Numbered from the stretch's first letter, positions 1-12,740 are shown. The stretch: 64,000 nt of DNA from Isoetes taiwanensis (GCA_021234155.1 JAJEKV010000026.1:310001-374000), one strand, 5' to 3'. Notes: generated by a model not told the origin, from the sequence alone. Translations and numbers: made by a program.

Positions 1-2013
1 ACATAACTTTAGAATGGTGGAGAGACTAAGGGGAGTTTTGATCTTGGCTAGTTCTTCTTGTAGTTCCAAGGGAACATGGTCTAAAGAATCTGGGGATCCA
101 ATGGTGACGGTTACTGGGGCATCGAGGCCAAAACTTCCTTGAGGAGCTCTACTTCAACTGCTATGTTAGGGTACGACTGAGCACGGGAAGTAGGCGTGGA
201 CGCGGAGGGCACCTCCTTACGTTGTTGAGCACGTGTTGTAGCGCGAACATTAGCAAGCGTGCGTCCTTCAGTGACTTGCATGAGCTTGAGATTACTTTGA
301 CGGACCTTGGGCATAACATGAGGCATGCGTTTTTCAAGATTGGGGGCAAAGTGCACCGTCTTTTATTGCTCGTGAGGGATAGTTTCCACAACAAAAGAAG
401 GCTGCGTGTCCTATGGCATGAGCGTCAAAGATCGAGTACCAAGATGCTGGCGTGATACCAGACCAACTCAGTTGGATTGTTGCACATGAGGGTTGAGAGC
501 TTGACAGATCTCTTCTTGGACTTGTTGGCCTAACACAGCTGGCGGAGGAGCTTGTTGGTTCTGTTGTTGTTGAGGAGCACGAGGAGGTTTTCTTAAAGTG
601 GGGCGTGGGCCTTGCTTCCCTTTTGCCACCCAGAGTTGATAGGCTATGAGGGGCATCACAGTTTGGTTAGTGCCCGGGAGTTGTACTTGAACTTGGGGAA
701 GTTCTGGGCACGCCGTAGTGGTGTGGCTCCATTTCCGATAGTGATAACATTGAGCTTTTGCAGGATCAAAGGGAGTATGTGAGCTTTGTCCTCTTGATTG
801 TTGAGGTTGCTGAGGTTGTTGATATTGTTGAGATTGTTGATATTGCTGAGATTGTTGATATTGTTGAGGCGTGGTCTGGACCTAAAAGACCATTTTTTGT
901 CTAAAAGGCGTGGGATGAGAGCACGTGAATTCTTTCGTAGCATGATTGCATATATTGCAACGCTTGCAGTGAGGAGGACCATTAGTAGAATTGCATTCAT
1001 TGGCCAGATGGCCTTGATACTTACAAATGTGGCACTAGATTTGACTTTTCTTTTGTGGAGCAGATTGATGAGGTTGAATCATGTTTTGTGGAACCATGAA
1101 GGAGGGATGAAAGGTAGAGCTGTGAGGGGACACATTGACGGAGTGATTGACCAGTTCGATGGCGTGGTCCAGCATCTTAGGTCGCAAGTATTCAGTCATA
1201 AGACGAATAGCGGGAGGTAAACCTTGCAAAAACCAGACCAAGATCTGACTCTGCGTGGGATACTTCTTGAGCTTGCTAACCAAGATATGCAGACGATCAG
1301 CAAAATCATGGGCAGATTCTGAGGGTTGTTGTTGGAGATCATTGAGTTGCTTGAGAAGTTGTTGATCATCATCTGTGGTACCATAATGAGATAGAAATGC
1401 TGTCTTCATTTCTTGCCAGTTATGTTTCCAATGACTTTTATTAGTCATGAGCCATTGATATGGTGCTCCACGGAGTGTGGTAGAGAAAATATGAAACTTG
1501 ATCTGGGGCTGAGAGTGTTCGTTTAAAACAGCAAGAGCTTCAAATTCTTCCATGTGAGTGTGAACACTCTGATCTAGAATAGACTTGCCTTTTGCATTCC
1601 AAAAACAAGATATGGAAGTTTGAGATTGTGAATGACGGCAGGGTTGCCAGAAAATACTGAGTCGATGGTATGGTGACCGAAGTGTAAAGCGATGGTGCAT
1701 AAGAATAAGCAAGTCCTTGAGGCACAATCGAGGGCTGTGAGCAAGGCATCTGCATGAGAATACTAAACCCAAGAGGTCCAGAAATTTGGGTATCATTTGG
1801 TAATATATCATATGTGCCATCCTCACTCAATTTGAGATCTCCGATATTGTACACATTGATAGGAGGTTGAAAAGATGGTGAGGACTGAAATTCCTGGACA
1901 TGGTTGGGATCAAAAGAACCTTTAGTGCAGCACATACCATGTTGTGGTGAAGACGATTGCGAAGGCAACGTCGTCTGCCCAGAAGAAATATGAATATAAG
2001 TACTCACCGGCAT
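1..2013 (-). mobile_element. LTR-retrotransposon gag remnant, antisense
   Basis: Minus-strand reading gives a retrotransposon Gag capsid region: the segment 1,035-1,600 carries the usual pattern of a capsid domain (ending in LVWFLQGLPPAIRLM). The N-terminal part (1,600-2,013) lies in another frame, so a frameshift falls near 1,600. A TAG at 1,035-1,037 is followed directly by a CCHC zinc knuckle, C-x2-C-x4-H-x4-C, at 993-1,034. Gag coats the RNA genome in the particle. Further low-complexity Asn/Gln-rich reading continues towards position 1, so protease and pol would lie outside the window to the left. No LTR was found on the right. The element is broken and probably inactive. Assignment to Ty3/gypsy is an inference from the capsid and single-knuckle layout. 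Confidence 0.7.
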
Positions 2014-2127
2014 TTGAAAATAGTGAGGAGTTTAATGAACTCGATCGGAGCAATCATGCCAGCTGTAAACCAACATGAGAATCCTAAATTGTTTATGAAG
2101 CTAGAAAAGCAGGGTATAGAAGGAAGG

Positions 2128-2151
2128 AAAAAAAAAAAAAAAAAAAAAAAA
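2128..2151 (+). repeat. poly(A) tract
   Basis: A run of 24 A residues. It could be the tail of a retroposed sequence to its left or simple slippage; I found no flanking target duplication. Confidence 0.8.
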
Positions 2152-5100
2152 CAACTGTCAAAACTTTGGAAGAGCAGTCTCCATGCAAAAGTAAAAAATC
2201 ATCCCTGCTCATTGCAAATGATAGCACAATGTGGCAAACTTTTAGGCAGAGCATGAGTTACTTCCCGTGCATGTGGTGCAGACAGCCACCTGACCAACTC
2301 TACACATATTGGCAATGTGAAGTAGTGCAGCAAATCTGGAAACAAGGCATTAGAATGATTGAAGCCCCCCACATCCAAAGTTGATTTCTTAGAATGATTG
2401 AAACCCATCACGTAGTAAGATCAAATTACATAGAAGAAAGATGGGTTTAGTGTTTTCTTCGATTTTACCTCCATCATCGAGTCGAACTGTGCCTCTAAAA
2501 ATCAAACAACCACATACATGTGGGGCTCGTATCGCCGGCTTCTTTCCCTTTCTTAGAGCGAATCATTTCATTCAAGTTTAGTTTCGTAGATCTACTTTGT
2601 GAAAACCGAGCTTTGAACTGATTCGCGGAACGATTGCTCGGTTCTCACCCAGAGATGTTAATTAGAGATGGCCCTTTTTTGGAGAGCTTCAAATCTACTG
2701 GAGTTATGGAGTTGGAGCTTCTTTATTGTAGTAGTTAAAAAGAATGTAATGACATTGTACTCATACATGCGACTAGTTGGGGTGTCATGCATTGCTTTTC
2801 TGTTAATATATAACTTGTATGTAGTGCCGATAAGAAAACTGAAGCAAAAGCGTGAAGACACTAGAAGGATTGTTGCATACTAGAAATGTGAATATCGTTT
2901 CTCAGAACAACGTTGTACGGATCACAAGAAGGAAGGTATTGTCTATTGGTCTTTTCTATTAACATCTCTTATCTTTGCAGGTTGATCTAAAAGCTTTTGG
3001 AAACTGGGAGGACATATGATGATGAGAAGGTTGGAATTTAGGAATTTAGTCTTGTATACATTTTCTGGCATCAATAGATTTCTCTCTATAAAATAGTAAC
3101 CCTTTTGCTAGTTAATTTTGCAATCCAAATTATATGAACTATGCCTTCTTTTAGGAGGTCATCATACCCTACTATGGCAGAGAATGCAAATTTGAGAGAG
3201 CAAATAGAAGTACCATTAAAAAGATGTCGTTGGCTTGAGAGGTGCATCTGGCAGAGATCAGTCATGCTATGTATATTCTTCAAGCAGAGTTAGACATGAA
3301 GATCGCTGAAGTCCAGATTATGTAAAATACAATTAACCATGTTGGAAGCTCCGCTGTTGCTATCCCGCTCACTACCATAGTGCCGATCTACCTTGCACCT
3401 GCTTTAACATTTTCTAGGGTCTTGTGTTCCTCGTATGTCTATTCGAGTAGGATGCTTGGAAAAGCCCATCAAATGCTTGGAAGCTTAAGAAAGATGGTAG
3501 ATGAATATCCAAACCAAGTTTTTTATGAAGTGATATGGTTAACAATGTATAGTGAGATCTCTTATTTAATGAATGATATGAAAGGTTGCTTCAAGCTTGC
3601 AATAAGACTTCAGTTTTTGCAAGGGATATTGATATGGATAAGGAAGATCATGTTCTAACATACTAGATTTGTAAAAGAAATGATGATTCTTTTATGGTGA
3701 TTCACTGGTGTCTACAATTGTGTTTGGAACAAAGTCGAAATGATAGCAAGACCATCTTCCCTAAAGATTAGAAAGGAAGATCTTGGCAGCCAAGCTCATA
3801 TTTTCTTAATAAAATGAGTGCTTGTAGAGGCATGTGCATGTGCAGCCCAATGGCTTGAAAAGGTAAATGATTCTTCTCATAGTATTCTAATTGCTGCCAA
3901 ATAAATCTAAATACACAACAACAAACCCAACTCACCTATTTTGCTCTGCACCAACCGAAACCCTGCTCCATCACATAATAAAACCTCCAGGTCTTCACCA
4001 TGGACCCTGCCACCAGACCTTCCTCGCTGCTAATCGAACCTAAGCTAACATGAATTGGTAGAAATTGGAGACCCATGTATACATAGAGGGCAAATAGAAG
4101 CTTCAACGATGCATTACAAATACCAGAAAACCTCTGAGACAATTTTACTAAACGAAGGGTAAGCAAAGCTGCAGAGAAAGGATCGCCAAACTCCGAGGAG
4201 GCAAACTCCGGCAGACAATTACTTGGGTTTTCTGATTTCTCTGGCCCTAGGATTCGAAATTACAGAATCGGACGGGTCAAAATGATTATAGCTGACGTGG
4301 CAGGACATGTGGCATAGCTAGAATCGCAGGAAAGTGGGCAGCTCGGGTTAGGCAACCCTGCTAAAAAAATACAAATACTAGTAGCTTCCCCTATCTAACT
4401 CATATAATTGCTATTGGCAAGATGCCTTATAAATTTCGTAGTGACACGTTTGCTTTTTCGGATATTCTGTGTTTCGGTGGGGAAAAAATAGCATATTTCA
4501 AACTGATAAAAAAAAAATCTGCACACAAACCGAAAAATATATGCCACGTACTATTTTTTTTCCCCTTCCAATCGCTTATTTCTTTGCTTTCTGTTTTGTG
4601 GCAAGACAGAGCACCGCCGCTGTCTGCGGTTGATTCTTGCAGCAGGGCAATCGCCCACTTTGCAATTGATTTTGCCTCTACAATCGGGTGCCAGTAGTTT
4701 GCCGTGTCCGACTTCCACTGCATCTTCTGGCGCCATCCACCATATACCCATAGCTCGCGCATTTAAACTAGGGTTGCTAAGGGCAAGGATTGTAGCAAGC
4801 TGCTTCAACAACATACAAGAAGCAAGATTCGTACTGTATGCTTCCTTTCTTGAGCTTCCTTAATATTGTATGCTCCCTTCGTTGAGCTTTCTTGATACGT
4901 TTTCGATTAGGGCTTCCTTGATATTGTACGCTGTTAAGGGAAAAGAAACAATGCCCAAGAAAGGCCCAACTGGTTTGCTTCCTATTCCCTGCACCCTGCA
5001 TCTGGAGATGGCCCACAACGCCCTGCACTATTTACCAGCACCTGGATATATACGCTGCAACAACCCTGTACTCCAAATGCCCAGATTATCCTACTTGATA

Positions 5101-6553
5101 AGAGCACATGAATCCAATATAAAGCGTCCTCCAAGCTCAATCGGTCTGATACCATCTGAATTGGTCTTGCCATGACCCTCAACATAAAGGGTTCCAGATT
5201 CTGGTTCCATGCCTCTGTCATGATGCACAGAAGGGGGTCTTTCCCTTAGTTTTGGCCCAGTCCAGCCAAGTGGACCCATGTTTTCAATGATCCCCCTTTT
5301 TTTCATAACATTTAAATTAAAAAAAAATGCTAGTTAACACATGGGACATTGACCATTAAAAAACATGGATCTGCCAATCTCAATCTTTCTATAGTAATTT
5401 GGCCCAGTTCATGCTGCCACAATATGCAAAAGTAATGTATATTGTATCGATTTTAATATCAAGTCGAATCAATTTGGATACAGTTTGTTGCGCTTCCGAG
5501 GAGAAGAAGCAGACCTGAATTGGACTTAGAGCAAGAGTGGCATGCTGCATGTGCAAACTGTGCGAAAATGAAGCTGGATATTGTATCTTGAATTTTTTTC
5601 ACGTTTTCTCACTCAAACAACTACCATATCTAGATTTTTTGCCAAGACTATGGAGAAGCATGTAACGTTGCATTTATCTTAAATTGTTTTCATGTTTTCT
5701 CACTCAAATAACTATCATAGCTAGATTTTTAGCCAGGATTGTGCAGAAGCATGTAACACTGCATTTTTCTGCAAGTGTTTTCTACGACATCCATTGGCAA
5801 ATTGTTGATAAGGATGCAATTGCATAGAGTAGTTGAGATGCTTTCGCATTGCTTTTGAGCTTTTTGAGAAAAAAAACTGGAGGTTAGAGTTCTCCAACTT
5901 AGACACATTTAGTTCAATTTCGCGAGTCTATAGCTGAGATCGTTTTGACTTGATACAAAACTCCTTTGCCATGAGTTGGGCAAAAGAAATGTTCCGCCGC
6001 GATAAATTTCTTTTACATATAAGCCCGACTAAGACTCATATTTTCTATAAATACTACGCGCTCCGCCCCATACATACAAACCTCAAGATCTTCCGGCCCT
6101 GTTCAGCTGAGCTCGCGGCAAGCCCAGAGTCTCCAAGGCATGCTTTTTTCTTCCTTCCTTTTCCTCTTAACTGATCTGGTCTATCAGCACTTTTTTCCCA
6201 CCACGTTCACATCTGGGCTTCGGCCTGCTTTTTCAGACGCACAGGTATGTACTGCACTTTGATCAAAAGGACTTATACCCTTTTTTGCAAACTTTAATGG
6301 CAGCAACTGGGAGAAAATTATCTCAGCCCAAGTCATTTGAAGCATTCAGGTCCATCTTTTTGCTCAGGCCACTTGGGAACAAACGGCCAGAATCTTTGTT
6401 AAAGACAACCAAAGAGGTAATCCTTTCATTTTTTTAACAATCACCAATGATTTAATCCTTCCATTTTCTTAAATTAATTCCTCCTGTAACAACCATCCTG
6501 GTGGGCTCCAATTCCATTTTACCTCTGTATTTATGCTGCAGAACATTGGAGAC
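2152..6553. other. Unassigned AT-rich intergenic DNA
   Basis: No gene can be supported here. Short open stretches near 3,150-3,300 (after a good 3' splice-like TTTTAG) and 3,380-3,660 look peptide-like but break quickly and match nothing I recognise; they may be relics of a decayed spliced gene. Segment 2,480-2,640 is less AT-rich and resembles promoter or leader DNA. No RNA gene is visible. Confidence 0.5.
5588..5772 (+). repeat. Imperfect tandem duplication, about 110 bp
   Basis: Two adjacent copies share the words ACGTTTTCTCACTCAAA (ATGTTTTCTCACTCAAA in copy 2), a CTAGATTTTT block and GAGAAGCATGTAAC/CAGAAGCATGTAAC in the same order. Divergence is clearly visible, so this is an old duplication. 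No coding potential. Confidence 0.7.
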
Positions 6554-6558
6554 CAAAG

Positions 6559-6859
6559 TGTTGGAATATGGAATCTCTCATGATCACCACTAACATTTGT
6601 TTTGTCTCAAACTGTATTTGGAGAAGACCGTTGCAACTCCACCAACTCGAGATACTATATAAAGAAGCATCCGGTATCATACATATCACTTCTTCCTCCA
6701 TTCTTGCTATTCTGAGTTCTTCAATCTGCAGAGAAGGGTGTGGTCCCGAGCCCTATTCGGGACATGAAGATGCATGAGGCATCTTCCTTGTCTCCTATTC
6801 TCCTGATCTGTGTTGTCAATACTAAGATCTATATCCTCCATCTTTTTTAGTTTCCAACA
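6559..6859 (+). repeat. 5' LTR (301 bp)
   Basis: Starts TG, ends CA, with 8-bp terminal inverted repeats. A TATA-like CTATATAAAG at about 6,655 would serve as the core promoter. A GC hairpin GTCCCGA...TCGGGAC lies near 6,743-6,763. It differs from the 3' copy by A/G in CCAACTCGAG and T/G in GCATCTTCC. Confidence 0.93.
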
Positions 6860-7252
6860 GGTTATGGGCCCACTTCACGCCGACGAGCGCTGCTTTCAAA
6901 TTCTTTTCTTGCTATCCTTCCCATAAATCATCTTCTAGTCGTTTCTCATTTGTTTCTCACTTCAGATCGAAATAAATCTTGGATTTCTTAGAGATGACGA
7001 ACTAGGGATTTGCTGACTGTCTCTTAATCCAGTCGCCTTGCCTATTGCATGCCAGTTCAAGTTGTTGCAACAAGGACAAGAAACACAATGCATTCTTGCA
7101 ATTTCTTCATCTCGTTGAATACCGACAGGAGCTTTCTGTGATTCAGTGGAATGCATGTGATCTTCTGGCCTTCATTATTGCTTCCTCCTATGCCATGGAC
7201 TTTCCCTTATACCCATGTTCTTCAAAGAAACGTACTTCGAAAATATTTATCT

Positions 7253-9509
7253 TCTATATATTGAACACTGGAAAAGCAAAAGATTGTGAGGATTTGCAGG
7301 CTGAATTTTTGATCCATGGAATGGATACCCTTGCGCCTATTGTGGCAGATTTATTCAATGAGATAATATGCTCAAGCTTTCCAAAAGCATGGACCATTAA
7401 TATCATCAAGCCAATTTTTAAGGCCGGAGACCCAATGAATCCAAACAACTACCGCCTTATAATGATTGGACATGTCATGGCAAGATTATATGGATGTGCA
7501 TTGGACTTGATTATCAGTGAATATGCGGAGATAAATCTCCTTAGAGCAAAGGGCCAGGCTGGTTTCAGGAGGAATTTCTCAACAATAGATCATATCTTTA
7601 CCTTACGGTCAATCATTGAGGAAGCTAAAGCAAAGAAAACAAAAGTTTATTGTTGCTTTGTGGATTTCCGCAAAGCTTTTGATACGGTCCCTCGAAATCG
7701 CCTATTTCATAGACTTACTGAACTTGGATTGTCGCATCAAGTCATATGGGCCGTTTTGATGCTCTATGAAAATGTTTTGGGAAGAATTAAAGTGCCTGGG
7801 GGCTGGTCGGATAACATAAGCAGCACAATTGGGGTTAAACAGGGCTGTCCCTTATCCCCTACACTCTTCGGTGTGTACATTGACGAGCTGGAAAGCTTCA
7901 GAGCAGCAGCACTTGGAGGTGCGGATCTGCTTTAGCTGATGAATGCATATCCATCCTTCTATATGCGGATGATGTGGTACTTATATCTTCTTCTCCTGAG
8001 GGCCTTCAGCATCATTTAATGGCACTTGAGAAATTTTGCGCTCAAAGAGAGCTTAAAGTGAACTTGGACAAAACAAAAGTGATGGTTTTCAACACATCAC
8101 ATGCTTGCATGCATCGCAGCAGCTTCTTTTTCATGAATCAACAAGTGGAAGTGGTCTCTCATTATACTTACTTAGGGGTGCAATTTAAGGGTCCCGTCTT
8201 TAGCATGAAAGGCGCGCAGCATATGACAGGCTCACAAAGGGATATGCCTCGCTTGCAATGCTAGAGAAGAAATGTTTCAAAGCAGATTTTCAGGATGTCC
8301 CAGCAAAGATTCATCTTTTCAATACCTTAGTTAGACCAGCTGCTCTATATGGAGCTTTGATGTGGGGAATGGATATGACAGCCAAAGAATGGGGTCATAT
8401 AGAAAGACTGCAAATTTATTTTCTCTCCAAAATGATTATGAGCAAAGCATCTGTGCCACATTCAATCATATTGGCAGAATTTTCAGCCACTCCGCTTCAA
8501 CTGGACGCAGCATTCCAGTTAGTCTCCTTTTGCATAAAGTGCACCAACTCGGGTCCTCGCAGCAAGGCCAATGCAGGCTTCCATGGATTGCTCTCAAGAG
8601 CTCCAAAGATCTGGCTGAAAAGGGAGTGCAGGAATGTTGGTACGCAAAAGCATCGCAATGGGCTGCTTCCTTAGGATTTGGCTTGGGAAACCTGCCCCCC
8701 TTTCAACATAATGTAGCTGCAGCTAATACAGCGGTAAAACCTGGAGCAAAAAAGAGACTTGAAAAAGAGAAGAACCAGCTCATACGGCACGATCTGGAAA
8801 TTTTATACATATCAAGGACATGGTTAACCCCAAGTGATCTTCCTACCAAGATGCAATTTTACAAAGATCACTTCCTTGAGATCAATGAAGATGGTTTCAT
8901 CGGCGACCAGGATATTTGAATATTCACCTCGCACATAAGGTGAGACATGCTATCGGTCAGCTCAGGGTCTCATCTCATCAGCTCGAGATCGAAGCTGGTC
9001 GTGCTAGTAGACCGAAGGTGGAGCGCTCGAAAAGAATCTGCAGACTATGTCACTTGAATGTAATTGAGTCAGAGGAACATTTCATCTTCACATGTCCAGT
9101 CTATTATGAAATACGGGGCAGATTCCATTGCCTATTTCGGGAACCTACCTCCCTCTCCAAACTGATCGCCTATGAGGATCAGAAATGTATAGCTCTTTTT
9201 CTTCACCAAATGACGGTGCATAGAAGAAATCTATTAAAGGAGCAAGCTGGGGGAAGAGCGGGACATGAAAACGATCCTACGCAAAGACTGATCACTTTCT
9301 TTCTCATTGGAGGTGATAATGATAATAAACGGAAGGCAGGTTCTCTCCCCGGACCATCTCATCCAATCTCAAAAGGAGTAACCATGAAAGTGTCGAGAAG
9401 AAGAAAGCGGACGGTAAAGGATAAACATAAGCAGTCCTTCAAAAGAGAAAACAAGTCTGACATTACTTTATACTTTGAGCCCGTGGCCAAGAAGACAAAA
9501 GTTTCTTAA
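7253..9509 (+). pseudogene. LINE reverse transcriptase, broken by frameshifts (copy 1)
   Basis: Non-LTR reverse transcriptase read through at least five frame segments. Visible in order: the fingers with NNYRLI (about 7,440); palm motif A, FVDFRKAFDTVPR (about 7,655); motif B, GVKQGCPLSPTLFG (about 7,830); and motif C, LLYADDVVLIS (about 7,955), reached after a frameshift near 7,920. Then come the thumb, a long connector, and a C-terminal CRLCH...H...C zinc-binding segment (about 9,035-9,100). The tail is rich in Lys/Arg with KRTVKDKHK and KKTKVS, a likely nuclear-localisation region. The endonuclease and most of the fingers are missing, so it is 5' truncated, as is usual for LINEs. A weak 7-bp TTTATCT pair (7,246-7,252 and 9,650-9,656) could be the target duplication. 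It sits inside the LTR element. Confidence 0.88.
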
Positions 9510-11345
9510 TCTCATTGTTTTAGTTTTCTTTTTCCTTTTTTATGCAATATCTCTAGGTGGCTGCAAATGCGCCCCTAGCTGGACATGATTGATGTATATT
9601 TGGTCTCATAGACCCAAGCGGTCTCTCGTAGACGTTAATATAATCTTTCTTTATCTCATGCTACCAACCATCCAGTCCTCCCTCTTTCCCTTTCGTCTGC
9701 ATTCCCTACTGCCTATTTGTTATTTTTGCTGCTGCTTATCTTGAATACCAACCTATATTGATGGCTTGCCCAAATTAACTCCATCATAATTCTCTCCTTA
9801 AGTTTTTTTTGCTGACTTCTGGCTAAGATTACAGGTTACTTGTGCTTGCTTGGAAGTGACCTTTATTTGATATCATGACAGCAACTGTTGAAGGTGAAAG
9901 GTACTCTTACTCTGGAAGCTGTGAAGAACTGTCTATCTCTTATTTTGCCAGCCGCCAATTTCATTTGTCTATCAAGACTACACATCTGATTTCCATTCGC
10001 TTCTCTTTCTCTTCCTTTTAATCTGTAACTCACCTTTTAAGTTGGTCTGCCTGCCATGACCTGTATCCTCCCTGCAATTCTCTTGTCTTGCCCTTCTTTT
10101 TACCATCCTATCTCATGTGCCCTTTCTCTTCTGCCTTCTTTCTTTCCTTTCCCTTCCTTCATCTTGTCATTCTATCCTTCCTAATCCCATTTTTGCACTG
10201 CACCTTGTTGAAAATATTTGCTCTTTTTAGGGTGAACCATACAAGGATTTGCTGCTTCTATGTGGTCAAAAGCATATGATTTCCTTGCTGAAATCTGGGT
10301 GTGGTGGAATTTATGGATCATCCAACTATTTGTTCTGTTCGTCCCTTGATAACCAGTTATGCTACTGAAGGGAAGAATATTATCAGATGTGGAATCAACA
10401 CTGGAATTCCTGTTTGATGATAACGCTTGGATCAAAAGGATATGTTGCCAGCCTTCTTGGACAAGAGGTTCGTAAGGATTGCTAAAATCAGGATGCAAAG
10501 GTGGTTGATATGACTGGTGTTGAAGTCTTGTTTGTTTCCTTTATGGATTGATACATGGATTTTTACTTGAAATTTGTTGTCACATAGCTTGTTGAGCATG
10601 TACAACAGTTAGCCTATTCAGAATCTTGCTGAGGTTAATATTGAAGGATGGCACCTTGTGTTTTGTTTGAGTGTTCTTGCCAAGGGACAAGTCTGTGTTT
10701 TGTTTGAGTGTTCTTGCCAAGGGACAAGTCTGGAAGACCTCTCTGATTTATGTTGGGATGAGCGCCAGTAAGCAAGCTGAGCATGTGGTACTCTCTTGCC
10801 GAGTCTGGGGAACATCCCTGTGGTAGTAGTGATTTGTGTTGTGATGTTAGCGCCAGTAATCAAGCTGAGCATGTGGTACTCTCTTGCCGAGTCTGGGGAA
10901 CACACTTGTGCTATAGATTTGCTGGTCGAGGCAATGGCACTGTTTAAATTTGTGAACTTTGACATCCTTTCCAGTGGAACGAGGGTACTCCTGATATGTA
11001 TAGTGATGTCCTAAGCAAGCAAGGGACCAGAAATGTTTGTATGATCTTGCGACATACACTTGGATGTGTGACAGAGTAGGATGTCGGCATGCCAGACAGC
11101 AGGGTGGAGATTGTAGACACACCCAAGGTGATCTTATTCATCTCCTGAATTTTGTCTTCTGTATTGCTGGAGAATTGATTTTCGTTGTGGAGATCAGTTT
11201 TAAGTGGGGGCTTCACACTTATGAAGAACAGGGCCTCATTACATTTCGGTATCCCTTTGAGTGGGGGTACTGGAACATGAGATTCCATCTGTGCTAGTTT
11301 TCAAAGGGAACCTCCATTTCATTACGGCATCCCTTTGAGTGGGGG
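9510..11345. other. Non-coding interior of the LTR element and LINE 3' tail
   Basis: 9,510-9,649 is the LINE 3' untranslated region, ending in a GACGTTAATATA motif and a T/C-rich tail. From 9,650 to 11,345 I see no gag, pol or host gene. A diverged second copy of the polypurine/LTR junction (CCCTTTGAGTGGGGGTACTGG) occurs at 11,252-11,272, about 80 bp before the true 3' LTR. Confidence 0.6.
10643..10912 (+). repeat. Two short tandem duplications inside the LTR element
   Basis: A 41-bp unit containing GTGTTTTGTTTGAGTGTTC is repeated head to tail between about 10,655 and 10,736. Just downstream, a unit containing GCTGAGCATGTGGTACTCTC appears at about 10,778 and 10,864. The copies are nearly identical, which fits the young age of the element. 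Confidence 0.85.
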
Positions 11346-11646
11346 TGTTGGAATATGGAATCTCTCATGATCACCACTAACATTTGTTTTGTCTCAAACT
11401 GTATTTGGAGAAGACCGTTGCAACTCCACCGACTCGAGATACTATATAAAGAAGCATCCGGTATCATACATATCACTTCTTCCTCCATTCTTGCTATTCT
11501 GAGTTCTTCAATCTGCAGAGAAGGGTGTGGTCCCGAGCCCTATTCGGGACATGAAGATGCATGAGGCATCGTCCTTGTCTCCTATTCTCCTGATCTGTGT
11601 TGTCAATACTAAGATCTATATCCTCCATCTTTTTTAGTTTCCAACA
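11346..11646 (+). repeat. 3' LTR (301 bp)
   Basis: Same length as the 5' LTR, with two substitutions. It is preceded by the G-rich polypurine tract and followed by the target duplication CAAAG. Confidence 0.93.
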
Positions 11647-12039
11647 CAAAGTTGGGTCCACTCGTAAGCTTGATCTTCATTTCTTAAGGCTGGACTTTCA
11701 TGCATTGTTGCTGCAGTGGTGAGTCCAAATTTCAATAAGTATAATGTTTATCGGGGTGTCTTCTTGATCATGATACTTCTTTCTGGTGTGAATCCTCCAG
11801 ATCCCTGTAAAATATATGCTCTACAATAGTTCCAAATGATATTGGCTTTTCTAATTCGGCTATTTATCATTTGAAATTGAGGGTCCCATGGGATGATTGC
11901 TCCGATCGAGTTCGAGGGCGCATTTTGTTTCGAGATATTCTAGCAAGATCACATTAAGCGTAAAGCGGATTATTGTGCAGGTAACTTTTTATTTTGACGT
12001 AGTTGTAGCTTTTTATTTTGGGGTAGCTTTGATTGCATT

Positions 12040-12145
12040 ACTACCTTAAAAAACACACCTTTTTGGAAAGCCCATTCGTGGTAGCTTTTATCGCATTAAG
12101 ACCTAGCATTAAAAACACACCCTTTTGGAAAGCCCATTCGTGGTG
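12040..12145 (+). repeat. Tandem duplication (about 60-bp unit)
   Basis: The block AAAACACACC(C/T)TTTTGGAAAGCCCATTCGTGGT occurs twice in a row. It lies in otherwise featureless AT-rich DNA between the LTR element and the F-box gene. No gene is seen from 11,652 to 12,740. Confidence 0.8.
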
Positions 12146-12740
12146 GAATCCTTTTGCTTCCATCTTATGCCGCAAAAGTTTTGAGGTTCGTGGGTTCTTA
12201 AACAATTCTAATTTTTATCCTAGCATCTATTTGGTACATTTCATCTTGTGTTGAAGCCTTACCATAAGACTTACAAGAAGATGAGGATGATGCAACTCCA
12301 AGGTGCATTCAATTCACAAAATCCTGTCAAAAGCAATAGAATTGTCTGATGACATCTCATTTCTTTTTGACGAAATGTTTATGTAAAAAATCCCATTTGA
12401 AGAGGCTGAAGCAATAAACAGATCATTCACAGAAACTCTTGGTGACTTTAGTAAGCTACCGTCTGTTCTTTACTTAACACTTTGATGATAAACGAATTCT
12501 CTTATGGTTCTTGTTTTGAATAAAAGAGATGCAAACCAACTGGCATTTCCTCCTTTGTCCTTGCCACTAAGAAGTAATTTTACAATAAAAAAGTTATTGC
12601 ATTGTATTGCATAATTTTTTCTGATGATGATGTAGCAGCTATAATAATATCAAAAAACAATTTGCAATGAGGCATGTCAAAAAAAGATTGGATAACTGAC
12701 AGCCACTGTGGATGTATTGATAGGTAGCACTTGTTTAAAG

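Larger units (their letters stand above)
6554..11651 (+). mobile_element. Complete-bordered LTR element with CAAAG target duplication
   Basis: Two direct 301-bp repeats (6,559-6,859 and 11,346-11,646) begin TGTTGGAA and end TTCCAACA. They are flanked outside by the same 5 bp, CAAAG (6,554-6,558 and 11,647-11,651), the signature of integrase-mediated insertion. A primer-binding-like GGTTATGGGCCC follows the left LTR directly, resembling the initiator-Met type. A G-rich polypurine stretch (TTTGAGTGGGGG) ends at 11,345. The LTRs differ at only two sites, so the insertion is young. No gag-pol of its own is recognisable; the interior is about 2.1 kb of non-coding DNA plus a LINE. It is best read as a non-autonomous LARD-like element, probably copia-mobilised. 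Confidence 0.9.

Noticed and set aside
2668-2883. 71-aa plus-strand frame with a hydrophobic stretch
   Set aside because: No homologue recognised, no supporting context, and AT-rich composition makes chance likely.
4427-5306. Several overlapping 80-110 aa frames on both strands
   Set aside because: Mutually overlapping and without domain signatures; none could be preferred.
6559-6859. Two independent solo LTRs at 6,559 and 11,346
   Set aside because: CAAAG occurs only outside the pair, with primer site and polypurine tract inside, so they belong to one element.
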